Shown here in pieces: positions 41,859-52,861 of a stretch of DNA of 64,000 nucleotides; positions within the stretch are counted from its first letter, which is position 1; each line of letters opens with the position of its first letter. The stretch is taken from the NCBI GenBank assembly GCA_030762175.1, contig CM060843.1, forward strand, positions 24,991,001 to 25,055,000, written 5' to 3'. The translations under genes and the position numbers were made by a program. This DNA comes from Metallyticus violacea. Its lineage: Eukaryota; Arthropoda; Insecta; Mantodea; Metallyticidae. Under the pieces are notes generated by a model. The model was not told the DNA's origin. It was given only the letters and a program-made list of their open reading frames with translations, and did no database searches.

Positions 41859-42044
41859 CAGTCGTCATTTTGGTTGACAATGTGAGGAATGTACCTCACG
41901 AAACATGTAAATTACTTTTATAAGTGTGTTTGTGAAACTTAAAGAGAGTTTTAATGTGACGACATGATTTTTAGTGTTTTACTTTAAATCAAAATAAGAT
42001 TAACGAAAGTTTTACTGTGTGGATTCCGACATTCCGTAAACATA
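41859..42044 (+). mobile_element. 186-bp PLE-D mini-insertion with hammerhead-like motif
   Basis: Flanked by exact CTAAACTGAACT (41847-41858 and 42045-42056). Absent from the sister LTR (TCAAAACTAAAATGTC). Contains GGTTGACAATGTGAGG, then CCTCACGAAACATGT: stem GTGAGG/CCTCAC, GAA, palindrome ACATGT. The 5' core is TTGACAA instead of CTGANGA. Same family as 16354-16475. Confidence 0.85.
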
Positions 42045-42629
42045 CTAAACTGAACTGTCTACTATAAGGTTCCTTAGTATACCATGATGTTTGCTTTAAT
42101 TAAACTATTCACTTCTAGTACTTAAGCACAAGTATTGTCTCTACTACCTTATTATTAATGTGCACATTTCTTCTGTTCAACATCATTGGAACTAAAATGT
42201 CCTTACATCAAAGTCTCGCCATGCAACTGTAATGTAATAATGTGACTGACTGTCTTATTACCATCTAATAACAGTACTGCAGTGCTTCTAATCAACAGTG
42301 TTACACTGTTTCACCGTATGTATATAATGACTGTGACTGAATGTATCTTTTGGGGGCCTTGAAATCACTATTTTTTATAAACATTACCATCATCAAGTCA
42401 GAATGATATATCCAACCTTTCAAAGTATAAATTTTGAATAATCTAGACTTTCTTTCCTTCTACACAGCTTTCTATTGACTATTGTTTATACATATAATCT
42501 TTCTGCTTTCTTTGATTGGATGGCATCTTGTCTTTACTTGCTCATGTTTACTCCTTATACCCCATTACGCTGCCCTCATTACAAGTTATTCAATTCAAGC
42601 TGTGGCGGTCAAATGGTCTGTCATTTACG

Positions 42630-43700
42630 AGAAGTTAATCCACTTTGCAACAATCAGATGATTTCTGATGTGCTCAGGGAAATGATATGTTACCAGAGTT
42701 ATCAGTTCTTGATCGGACAATGGAGGGTCGAGGTGCTTACACATTTTACCTACAGCAAGAAAATAACCAACCACACTAATTCCTGCTCTAGGATTGTATT
42801 TCCCTATGGAAATATCCAGGTGAATAAAATCTTGGAGAGAAGAACTCCAACAGAAGCAACAATTTAAATTTGTTATATAAGGTGCAATCAGACAAAGTAA
42901 GCTTATACCAAATGGCTGCCTGGCCATTCAGATTTCTCCTTATGAAGATGATTTTCATCTCCTCTGGTATACCCTTAATCAAGAAATAATCGTCCATTTC
43001 TTGGATAAACAATTTTGGATTATCTCGTCACTTTTCATAGAAATCTGGTGGAGTTATCTCATTAATGAGTTGGCTAGGCCACATGTTATATAACACATTA
43101 GGCATACATAGATTTGTTCCAGCTCTATTACACATATTAGCATCATACACATGAAGAAGTAGGTATACTTGCAACAGGAGCACTTATATTAATGTTAGCC
43201 CTGGTTGAGGTATTTGATGGAGATTCACTGACCTATCCCATGCAAATCACCTGGTCGTGATTCAAGCATAATACTACTAATATTAAACTAGGATCAATAT
43301 TTGTTACCCTGTTACCATTTCTATCCTCACTTAATTCTGCAACTGTTTTAGCTAACTGGCTCTGATTATTATCTAAGGATTGAACAATTAAACTTCACTG
43401 ATCACAATTCTTGGTTGACTTGTTTCTCCAGCTGTGAATATTTATTGTTGACTGCTGTTCTCAGCTCCTCTCTAACCTTTTCCATTTCTATTACTCTGTA
43501 GTCTAATCTATCTAGATTTTTCCTGATATCACCAACCTCGCCTTCCCATAGCTGTAATGTGAAATCTGTTTGGACTTTCTGAACTTCATTTTAAGCTCTA
43601 TTCTGCTACAGAGTGATTTCTCTATCTGTTCTAGCCTATTTTGAAAATCTTTTTGCAAGTTTTCTATTTTATTATAAAATTCCCCTTGGGACTTTTCCAT
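42630..43700 (-). pseudogene. Gag-like ORF of the LTR element
   Basis: Minus strand: a coiled-coil segment EKSQGEFYNKIENLQKDF then QNRLEQIEKSL (43700-43600), then FIQEMDDYFLIKGIPEEMK, RRNLNGQAAIWYKL, FSPRF and, after a frameshift, LDISIGKYNPRAGISVVGYF, MCKHLDPPLSDQELI and HFPEHIRNHLIVAKW. The order (capsid-like helices with an A-x-WY block, a YF-x-x-G, then L-PP-S-QELI) matches Ty3-like retrotransposon Gag. No zinc knuckle, protease or RT was seen. Broken by frameshifts. Confidence 0.65.
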
Positions 43701-44745
43701 TTTACTTCTTAGTTCCGCATGGGTCTTCTCTATTCTACTAACAAATTCTCCTTGTGATTTTTCAAATCATGCTAATCTGGTTTATTATTACTCCTTTCCT
43801 CATGACACTTTTCTAATTATAATTACATCATCTGACTAATCATTCTTATCATCCTGTCTTCACTATCTGTTTTTATCATATTTGTTACTAACATTAGAGT
43901 CAATATTTCGGTCTGTGTCTATGCTATCTGCTTCTCATGGTTATTTCTTCTATTGCTGCTTCATTTAATACATTGCCCTGATCTGTCATGCTGACGTTTT
44001 TACTTCTCAACATGTATTTACCTATTAACCTTCTGTATATTATAAGGTTTATAAGGAAAAATTCAATTCTGTCTGTACCTTTTCACTTGGCGTCCGATGA
44101 TGTGATCTATGCTGTTATTTGCTTCTCCTCTTCAGTGTTGTTCCGGCATCGTCCAAGTAGCACTTGTCACACTAGCTGGTCTTCCTTCTCCCGTGATGCC
44201 ATCTCTGCAATGTGGTGTCAGCTTCCTCCAGTCTAGAAGTTCTCTGTTTCTGCTGTGTAGATCCCAGACTGGCCCTTATCTCCAGCTCTTTACAGGCCAG
44301 CACTTTGGAGAACCATTTGCAATAGTAATTAGTGAGGTGCAGTGGAATCATGGGTTAATGTAGTGTAAGGAAAGTTTAGTTAATTAACTGGGATTGATTA
44401 TTAATTGATGGATTGTAATGATGATGATGTTGGTTTCTTCTCCCATTGCTGGCCCTTTAAGTATCATTATTGCTACAGCTTCACTTGGTAGAGCGCTGGA
44501 GATTTGTGACCAATTGTTTGGTCAGAGAGAAAGGACCAGAATTCAGGTAGAAGGTTAATAAAATTCAAGAACTTGGATGTAACACAATTTATTAACCTTA
44601 TATATTTTTCACTTCTATGGGTCACTGTCAAGTCTGGAGAATATTGATCATTTCTTATATCAATTTTGTGCGATCAAAACTAAAATGTCTACTTTAAGGT
44701 TCTTAAGTATATGCGCGATATTCACTTTAATTAAAACTATTCACA

Positions 44746-44976
44746 TTTTAAAAAATTGAGTCGAGATTGTAACATACACACCACTAAAATTCAATAAAAT
44801 GGAAGACTAGTTTCGGGAGCCATCACTCCTATCGTTAGTTCCTGGAGCGATCGATGGCTCCCGAAACTAGTCTTCCATTTTATTGAATTTTAGTGGTGTG
44901 TATGTTACAATCTCAACTCAATATTTTAAAATGTTAATATTTGACACCACTGTTACAAAAGTTCGCTATATTTTAT
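44746..44976. mobile_element. 231-bp snap-back PLE-C mini-insertion
   Basis: Flanked by exact AAAACTATTCAC (44734-44745 and 44977-44988). The sister LTR has the uninterrupted TTAAACTATTCACTTC. The two arms are reverse complements of the PLE-C 3' end (ATTGTAACATACACACCACT and TAGTTTCGGGAGCCATC), meeting in the hammerhead stem II, with 3' ends outward. The right arm extends to the family terminus TTCGCTATATTTTAT, also seen at 26993. Confidence 0.92.
44802..44843 (-). ncRNA. Hammerhead motif, PLE family C (core G5 mutated)
   Basis: Minus strand: stem I GGAA (44843-44840) with TTCC (44805-44802), core CTAACGA (44839-44833; G5 is A), stem II GGAG.G/GCTCC, GAA, palindrome ACTAGT. The opposite arm (44845-44880) has stem II to palindrome but no core. 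Otherwise matches 27096-27137. Confidence 0.6.
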
Positions 44977-45045
44977 AAAACTATTCACTTCTAGTACTTG
45001 TGTATAAGTATTGTCTCTTCTGTTGAGTGTCACTGGAACTAAACT

Positions 45046-45750
45046 GCAAACATAACATTTCTTGTTATGGTCTTAGCAGCAAGTTTTTCCAATACACATG
45101 AAATACATAAAGTAACTTATTGTAGATATGATTAAATATAAATTGCACAAAATTAATTCTAGTAATATTTATAGTATAGGGATAAGGGTTGAAGCTATTA
45201 AATACTGCTTCAAGCATTTTTGGATCCATCTTTATATAACTTATTTTCATCCTCTTATTCAGAGGAATACACCCCTAAAGTTTTGACATATTTTTGTTAT
45301 ATCCCGTATATAAAATAAATATCAGAAAATTTATAAGAAATAAGAAAGCTATACAAGTCATCAAATTAAGAAATAAACATAAAAGCTACTCGTATCAAAG
45401 CAAAGCATGTAATTACAGTTAAAAAATGGAGATTAATAAAATTTGTGCTGTGGAATTGAACATCTGAAAAAAATCAATGAAGGGTAACATTTTGAAGAAC
45501 TGCAAAAATGTAATTTAAAACTAATAAGTATAATAAACTGAAAAATATGTAATAAAAATGAAAATTTAAATAACACAACACTTATTCCAAGATGCACTGG
45601 ATTCCACCAATAGAGAGAACTATATTGAAGTATCCTTTTGTAAGCTAGAGAAAAATGTTTAATGAAAGTCATTAAACAGCAACAGCATTGCTTTTCTAAA
45701 CTTTATTTTGAAATTTTTCCTAAAACTGTTTGCTTGTATAGAATAGCATA
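45046..45750. other. Unannotated AT-rich sequence
   Basis: No recognised gene or repeat. Short ORFs here look like chance. Confidence 0.4.
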
Positions 45751-45759
45751 ATGTTCCTC

Positions 45760-46400
45760 CCCTACCATTTTGAAACTTGCATCGTTTTTTTTCAGTATAC
45801 ATGAACTTTATTCAAATATTGATACATGAAAACTACATATTTTCCATTTATCACAATATCAATAAACCTGTCTTTTTTTTTTCCCCCCCTTCAAAATTAA
45901 CCCTTTCAAATATTCTCCATTACAACCAGTACACTCGTGTAATAATGCAATGACTGTTCCATGATGCATATACAAATAATTGCTGGTATTGCACGAATTT
46001 TGTCCATAAGTCTGTGCTTTAATGTGTCAATTTATCTGGTCTTAAGGCAAAGACTTTGGTTTCAAATTTTCCAGAAAAAATATCACAAACCAAAAGATCT
46101 GGAGATCTAGAGGTCAAGAAATGTCTCCATTGCATGAAATAACCTTGCTTCAGACTGTTCTTACGGTACCCATAGAACAGATTATAGGGTGTATCATTGT
46201 TTCATCTTGTTGAAAATGGATATTGATAGAATAATGTCAATATTTTATAGCATGGAAACCAAAGGTGCCAACTTTTGTAATATAATGGGGGACCCAACCT
46301 CCCTCTATGAAATTTTTATGCACGTATCAGCATCATCAACTAAAACACAAAGTTTGTTCAAGTTCACCCCAGTGTAATTAAAATTACACCTCTATCAATA
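45760..46400 (-). pseudogene. Tc1/mariner-like transposase 3' remnant
   Basis: Minus strand has a DDADTCIK-like trace, then FHAMETFLDL (in another frame RSPDLLVCDIFSGKF, the position of the third catalytic block SPDLTPxDFFLWG), then EYLKGL and GKYVVFMYQYLNKVHVY. Severely decayed. Identification rests on the SPDL block and the typical 3' region. Confidence 0.5.
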
Positions 46401-47580
46401 GTTTGCATTAATATACAGACAAAACTAAAATTAAGTAAGAAGTTTATGATACATAGTAAACTGAAACAAAATCTACATATCTGTTCAAATAAATAAAAAA
46501 GAATTGAAAAGTTGCAAAGCAATAAAAACATTTTAAGAAACGAAAAACAAGATTTGCATATTTTCATGAAAGCCTGGTGAACGTCTACCACTGCAACTTA
46601 TTTCTTCAAATGAACTGGTTGATTCCAAATATATCATTGACAGTTTAATATGGAGATTGCTTTAAGACAGCTCTATCCCTTGTTCTTACATAGTTCTTAA
46701 GCCTTCTAAGACTCAAGAATTATCTTTCAGCTGTATAAGTTGACGTCAAAACTTGTCGTATACAAATTTAACTCCAAAAGAGTTTTGGGCATTTTTCAGA
46801 AATTGTACAGTGAGGGAAAGTTATTTTGTTCACATTTGATTCCAAAATGTGTTGCAATGCAATGCCAGCTTGTTGGAATCAATGTAGTTTTTAAAAAAAT
46901 TAACAATGTAATATTACTTCTATTTGTGATGAAAAAAGATTTTACAGATTAGAGGCAACACTTTCAAATCTAGACAGAAGACATTGAACTTAAACATCAA
47001 TTAGGTATTTAAAAAAGCATTAGACTATATATATCTTTAGGAGTGGCAAAGCTATGAGGAGCAATCCCAGAATCAAATTTTTTTGGATTGCACCATTGGC
47101 GCTGGGGATTCTTGTGAGTGTAGGGATTTGACACTTCATAGTTTCTTCCCAAAGCGTACCAAAAGTGAATCTGATATGTGAGAGGATATGCTTCCTGAAA
47201 ACTCAAATGTGTTCTTCTGTAGCACAGTGTTAACGCATCATATCTTGCGTAAGTGAAAATAGAAATTAAATAATTGCTTTTGAATACAAAAACAATTTCC
47301 TTCAGAACCTACATCTGACAAGTATGCTTTTTACAACTCTTCAAGAAATTGAATAAATTTCTCAAAATTAAAATGAAATGATGAGAAGCAAACTGCCCAT
47401 CTAGTTGGTCAGAATGATGCCAACTGCATCATTGCCTTGTAATTACTGTAAGAATAAAAGTCTTTTAGGGAATTCCTCACACACACATACACATACAAAA
47501 AAAAAGTTTTATCAAATTTAGAAGATTCAAACTAAAAATTAAATGTATTATGTTGATATCACCTTTCAAAAATATTGGGG
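46401..47580. other. Unannotated AT-rich sequence
   Basis: No recognised gene. ORFs of 65-75 codons here show no family motifs. Confidence 0.4.
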
Positions 47581-47599
47581 TGTATGGGTCCCTCTGGCC

Positions 47600-48180
47600 C
47601 CTAAGAGTTAGTGTCTATGGTGGAAACTCATTTAATATTACAACTTAGTTGACCAACATAACTATAATGCCATTTTCATCTTCAAAAAAGTAAAGACCAA
47701 TAATCCCCAATGTTGAAAATCTGCACTAAACTATTATCTTTTGCTTACAGAGATTTTTGATGGAGTTCCTGAGGATTTGTATCTTATTTCTATTTGTTAA
47801 CTATGTCACACAACTCAACATTTATTGTTCAACATTATCACTAGCCCAATGAGATGTGGCTGCTGTGTTACCAAGTCAATGAACTGCTGACAGAATGTCT
47901 CCCTTACAGCATTGTCAGGATCTGGAATGTTATGTACCACCTAAAGCTTGTATGGGTGAAAATGTCTTTGCACAAAATCTGAACCAGTGATCTGGAGAGC
48001 TGAAGTGTTCTTTTATGTTGCATGCTGATTACTTGGGACTTCGATGAAAATCAATGCAATCAACATTTTCCAGCTTCTTCACAATTCTTGATCTGCCTCT
48101 TTGTGACTTATCTGCTGTAGATGCTTGTAGTTTGAAATTGTGCACCCACTTGTTCCTTGTGTGTCAGTTTAGAATATACC
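47600..48180 (-). pseudogene. Mariner-like transposase fragment
   Basis: Minus strand: MLRETFCQQFIDLVTQQPHL (linker before the first Asp), then in another frame TLGIIGLYFFEDENGIIVML, matching the GIIGPYFFEDENGxTVTV block of mariner-like transposases. The intervening DEA block is decayed and stops are frequent. Confidence 0.65.
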
Positions 48181-48189
48181 AATATTAAA

Positions 48190-49190
48190 AAAAGTCTATA
48201 GAGAAAGAGCTATATGCAGCTAACTATTGTTCAATATTATTCATATTCATATTGTTTACTAAAAGGCATTTTTTGATAATCGCACTTAGCAACCATATAT
48301 TATTCATTTTCCATTATCAATCAAGTCTTACATGTCACAATGGTGGATGAACATTTCCCCACCCTACATTTAGTTACTTAAGTGTTAATAATGTAAGCTG
48401 ATTGCCCAGATCTTGCAGAATTATGATTTTTGAGATCATTGTGAAGGATTAATTATATATGTGCTAAATGAGTAAGAAGCAAGCGAGAGTTGAACCTGCA
48501 TTTCTGTTTTTGTAGTTGACTTCAGGAAAATGCCTAACTAACTAAATCAATTACAGAAATAGGTGAATTTCTTTTTATTTTGTTAACTTTATTGAGAATA
48601 AACATAACAAAAATACAACTCAAAAAGGATAATAGTTAACATGCAATGATTTACTCACCCCTAATAATGCATATAGTGCAATCGAAGCTACTACAATCAT
48701 GTATCATTCATAATATTGAACATTCCTAGCCTCATTACTAGACATTGTCAGATTTGTTAGTGTCTCGTAGAACATCTTTGATCTTTGTAGAATTCAATTG
48801 CATCATCCAATACTTCAAAATACATTAATAGTACAGAAATATCTTTCTTCTTTTCTTTGGTAGAGCAATAAACGATAGTAGTGCTGAATTATTTTTCTCC
48901 TGAATCTCCAAAGTATATGCTTTTCACTGATACATTAACCTTGTTCTTTGCTTTCTTGAATGAGATGACATGCTGACTATTAATTAGGAACCTAGGTTTT
49001 AGTACTTTCTGTGCCCTATCCTTTAGGTTTTAAATTTCTCAGTCTTCATTCAATTTCAGGTGCTGTATTCTTTTAAGATGTGATGATATTCTTTACGAAA
49101 CAAGATTTTCTTTCTTTCTTTTTTTCTGTATGATTTCTCAATTCTACAAAAACTTGGTCTCCAAGTAGGTACGTCCACAGTCTGGAAAGA
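48190..49190. other. Unannotated sequence
   Basis: No recognised gene or repeat. A pyrimidine-rich run occurs near 49108. Confidence 0.4.
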
Positions 49191-49210
49191 AACAAATAAC
49201 ATTCTTCAAT

Positions 49211-49333
49211 ATTGTACTTACAAAGCTGTTGACAATGGAGTGGTAATGTATCCTGAACTTAGATATTCATATTTTTACACTAAACAATGTAAGTAGAGTT
49301 TAGTGTAAAAAAATGAATACCTAAGTTTAGGAA
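49211..49333. mobile_element. 123-bp snap-back PLE-E mini-insertion
   Basis: Arms at 49251-49285 and 49298-49332 are reverse complements (TTACACTAAAC / GTTTAGTGTAA), and the left flank GACAATGGAGTGGTAATGTA is the PLE-E terminus (compare 18362-18410). Flanked by ACATTCTTCAAT (49199-49210) and ACGTTCTTGAAT (49334-49345): a 12-bp duplication with two mismatches. Confidence 0.75.
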
Positions 49334-49345
49334 ACGTTCTTGAAT

Positions 49346-49830
49346 CTTGAACTCTTTTCGAAGAATGCTATAAGCAAGACAGAAAGAAAGTCCAGCAAAG
49401 CCGATGCAACTATTTGCATCCTCTTGAAGGCTCTGTTTTCAGCCAGGTATAGAAAACAATATTTTTCTGTTTCTGCTCATAAGTATGAACCATGATGCAT
49501 AGATTGTATAACCATACTTGCCTAGCATACTAAATTCACTCACTGACAGTTTTGGAAGTGACTGGTTTTGCTACATATTGAAAGCAATCTTAATGACACC
49601 TGGATTTTCTTCCTTCATTCTTCTATAAACTTCTTTGGAATAAGTTTATGCAATCTGTGACTAATTCTTAATTCATTATTCTTCTCCAAACATTTCTGTG
49701 ATTTTATTTTCATGAGACCAACATTATAAGTGGAGCATGTACCAGTGTAGGAAGTCCGAAATGATAGATTGAAATATTTATACAATACATTCTTATATTA
49801 AATTTAAAATTAATTTCATGTCAGAAGTTC
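49346..49830. other. Unannotated sequence
   Basis: Nothing recognised. Confidence 0.4.
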
Positions 49831-49839
49831 ATAACTTTA

Positions 49840-50110
49840 TCTTCACATTTTTTTTATAAAAATTTTTCCCCATATTCCCATTTCCAAGGGTCTATCTACG
49901 AATTTCAATAATTTATCTTTCATTTCTATACCATGTTTATCTCTCCAAAAGTGATGTGCAACCGCTGATTTATCTATATGATTGTACCTGATGTTTCTCC
50001 AGTGTTCCTTTAGCTTAATTCCATTGCTTCTTTTTCTTTTGCCAGTATATACTTTGTTGCATTCCAAACAATGTTCTTTATAATTCAATAGTAAGTAGAG
50101 CATAGCATAA
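49840..50110 (-). pseudogene. PLE GIY-YIG endonuclease fragment
   Basis: Open for 86 codons on the minus strand: ECNKVYTGKRKRSNGIKLKE, HWRNIRYNHIDKSAVAHHFW, then EMGIWGKIFIKK. It covers the YIG strand (YTG here), catalytic Arg, the H-containing helix and the C-terminal WEKI position, where Glu is replaced (WGKI). The GIY strand is decayed just upstream. No RT. Isolated from other PLE parts. Confidence 0.85.
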
Positions 50111-51160
50111 GGGTATTAAATTGACTCACTAGCTAATTAAGAATACATTCTTATATTTTGATGAAGAGCTTAGGTTGAAGTATGGCATCCTTAGTCTGTA
50201 TATCTTCTGCCCTCCAAACACTCTTTTATCTGTGCACCATTTTCAGAGTCACTGGAATCACCATCCATTCTAATTTAACTTGAAATATTTCTTCTTACAC
50301 CATTGAACTTCTCTAAAAGTAACCTGGAAATATGTTGATGACAATGAAGTCTGGTTGCGAAATTATAAGCAGCCAATCAAAGAGGAAACATTGTTATAAT
50401 AATGAGTAACATAGCATAAACTATGTTCACTTCTGTTATTGCGAACTGCTGGATATTAAATGAAAATAAAGAATTTATTGCATTTGTTGACTTTTGCTGC
50501 AACTCTCAAATTGCATATATTGGTTTTTACAAAAATCCAGTGAATTCATCTGCTTCTATACATGATATTTGTAGATTTGTGGTAAAATTCAATTTACAGG
50601 ATGATGTGGAAGATCAAAATTGTGTTGTTATGATATATTACTTAATTTAAAAAAATGTTACATTTATCAATTTTTTTTAAAAAAAAATGGTCCTCAATTT
50701 ACTTTAGGTCAATAAATATACATTGTAAATTTGTATCTTTCATTTTCTCATAATTCACATTTGTGTCTATACATTCAAGGATAAATGCTGTTAACAGTAG
50801 TATTTTGTGGTCCCTCTGGGAGGGCTCAAGGACCACAGCTTGAGAACCACTGAAATGAGAGAGAATATACCATGCAATCAGTTTTGTTTTTAGATTTTGT
50901 CATAAATATTGACAAAAGTGGTATTCTAGTACTGTTATACACAACAATGTGTTTCTATAGCAAATAGTCCATGTTGTAGTTCTAGTTTTCAGGGCCTATC
51001 ATCATTAGCAGTAAGTATAACAAAAAACATGATTGTGCAAACAATATTTAAAGTTACAGAACAATAAGGTCATTAGTACTCTATGTCTTAATGAAGAATA
51101 GCTGGAAAAGCTAAAGCTATATAGATGTGGCAAACAAAATTATGACTGGCATGGATAAGA
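50111..51160. other. Unannotated sequence
   Basis: No recognised gene. The 75-codon ORF at 50423 has no identifiable motif. Confidence 0.4.
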
Positions 51161-51173
51161 GCAGAGATATGGA

Positions 51174-51475
51174 TGTTGGTTCTGGTGGTGTAGTGGTTAC
51201 CATACTTGCCTCCTATACCCAAGATTGCGGGTTCCAACCCGGCCAGGACCAATGGATTTTTTTGGGCGTAAAAACCCTAAGTATGGCTTCCTTTGGAAGG
51301 GAAGTAAAGCCGTGGATCCCGTGTTGTAGATTTACGGCACAAAAAAGAACCTCAAGCCTGAAAGAGAGGCCTCTGAGCAAAATTTGTTGGCAGTTTCACG
51401 CCCTGAATTGAATGGGACGCTGATGACCTGAGATGTTAAGAGTGTCCGTAAATAAATCAATCAAAAAAAAAAGAG
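51174..51475 (+). repeat. tRNA-derived SINE, family B, copy 3 (best copy)
   Basis: A box TGGTGTAGTGG (51186-51196) and B box GGTTCCAACCC (51230-51240), a body with GGCTTCCTTTGGAAGG and ACGCTGATGACCTGAG, and an AATAAATC/A-run tail. Flanked by exact 11-bp AGAGATATGGA (51163-51173 and 51476-51486). The most complete copy, a good reference for the family. Confidence 0.95.
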
Positions 51476-51825
51476 AGAGATATGGAGATTAAAGGGCAAT
51501 GAAAGGGTTTTATGTGAATGTAGAACACAAATATTTGAATATGATGTTGTTAAAGATTAAAGTAATAAATGTATCAAAACAATGGTTTAAAATGGATAAA
51601 AAGAGCTACTATGAAATAAATATTTAATAAAGATTATAATAGGCAGCAAAAATTATGTCCAAGGTGAAAAATAAATGGGAATAGATATGTAAATATGAAT
51701 GAGGGATCATTTGGTTAGGTATTGCTCATTAAGTGTAGCATCTGATTTGGTAAATGTTCATTAATTGATTATAACAAATTATTTATGAGGAAATCACTCA
51801 AATTTCACTAATTTTGTTCCACTTA

Positions 51826-51867
51826 CTTGGACATGTTTCAAAGGCTGTTGCCTTCATCATCAGCATG
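51826..51867 (-). ncRNA. Hammerhead motif, PLE family B (canonical core)
   Basis: Minus strand: canonical CTGATGA (51863-51857), stem II AAGGC/GCCTT with AACA loop, GAA at 51839-51837, palindrome ACATGT (51836-51831), predicted cleavage base C51830. Stem I has only two pairs (GU with AC). All core bases intact. Confidence 0.65.
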
Positions 51868-51974
51868 GTTTCACTGTCAGCTTCCCAGTGTGGTATTAAG
51901 ATGTTGCTCTGTGGAATTTATGAACTTTGTTATGAGGTTACCATTGTTTGGAAGATCAAAATTAACTAAATTTT

Positions 51975-52134
51975 CCTTTGAATAAAATCATTTGATATAT
52001 GCCGTACTAAACACTTGTATTGCTTCACTTACTTGTGTGATATTTGGAACCGGTTTCGAAGACGAAGGTAACTTGGCTTCACTGTGTTATTTCCATATAT
52101 TCTGTAAAATAAGTTTCTTTTTTAAAAAATGTTT
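51975..52134 (-). mobile_element. 160-bp PLE-A-like mini-insertion inside PLE-B
   Basis: Contains GAAACCGGTTCCAAATATCA (minus) followed by AAGTAAGTGAAG, the family-A 3' end. Flanked by TAACTAAATTTT (51963-51974) and TAATTAAATTTT (52135-52146), 12 bp with one mismatch. Absent from the PLE-B copies at 22350 and 36870. The hammerhead 5' core is missing. Confidence 0.65.
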
Positions 52135-52861
52135 TAATTAAATTTTTCTTGTTTTCATTTATGAATACATTTTCCCACACTGATAATTCTATTGGTTTTT
52201 GAAGAGCTTTTAAGAGTTTCGGTTCATTTTGGAATTTATGTTTTGTTTTGTTTTGTTTTGTTTTTTTTTTTTTTTTTTTTTTTGCCAGAAATAGTATGCT
52301 ACTGCTGATTTTTCCATATGTTATATGTTACACTTCTTGTATGTTCCTTAACCCGTAGTGTAATGTTCCTTTTTGTTTTACCTATATATTTCATATTGCA
52401 GTCTTTGCAACCGATTTTGTAAATGCCTGATTGTTTTCCTGGCAGAATTTTGTCTTTTGTGTTGGTTTTTAGGAGTTTTTTTAAACTGCATTTGTTCAGC
52501 AGAGCCAAAATAATGTTGGCACCTTTAAAAATCTTTGGAATTTTTGGTGTGCCCATGAATGGAATGTAAATTTCTTATATATATATATATATATAAAATC
52601 TCCTTTGTAGCCTTTCAGTGTGATGATGTCATTTATTTGCTTTTGTTTTTTGAATTTTTCTTTCTTGTTGAAAGATCTGTTGTATAACCATTTTTCTGTG
52701 CTATATCTATAATTTTCCAATATTTCAATTCATATTCTGTCTTGCTTATTGGTGGATTTGTTAATCTGAATGTAATGCTATTGATTATTGCAAGCTTATG
52801 TTGTTTTGGATTGTGGCTGCTATTTTTTATATAATTATCTGTATAGATATCTTTTCTGAAT

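Larger units (their letters stand above)
41337..42199 (-). repeat. LTR (3' LTR of the minus-strand element), with two insertions
   Basis: Direct repeat partner of 44319-45045. Interrupted at 41602-41754 and 41859-42044, each with an exact 12-bp duplication. Comparison with the other LTR shows the empty sites. Confidence 0.7.
41337..45045 (-). mobile_element. LTR retrotransposon, gag-like ORF only, LTRs invaded
   Basis: Two diverged direct repeats of about 490 bp (41337-42199 and 44319-45045, after subtracting insertions) bracket 2.1 kb with a gag-like reading on the minus strand. Shared LTR blocks include GCAATAGTAATTAGT, TTGTTTGGTCAG.GAGAAAG, TATTCTTCACTTCTATGGGT-like and ATTTCTTATATCAATTTTG. 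A TGG-starting sequence next to the inner edge of the right LTR (44316 leftwards) could be a primer-binding site. No pol was found, so it is internally deleted or non-autonomous. Boundaries are plus or minus 10 bp. Confidence 0.7.
44319..45045 (-). repeat. LTR (5' LTR of the minus-strand element), with one insertion
   Basis: Direct repeat partner of 41337-42199. Interrupted at 44746-44976. About 484 bp without the insertion. Confidence 0.7.

Noticed and set aside
42475..42867. Plus-strand 130-codon ORF
   Set aside because: Opposite the gag-like reading of the LTR element; no motif of its own.
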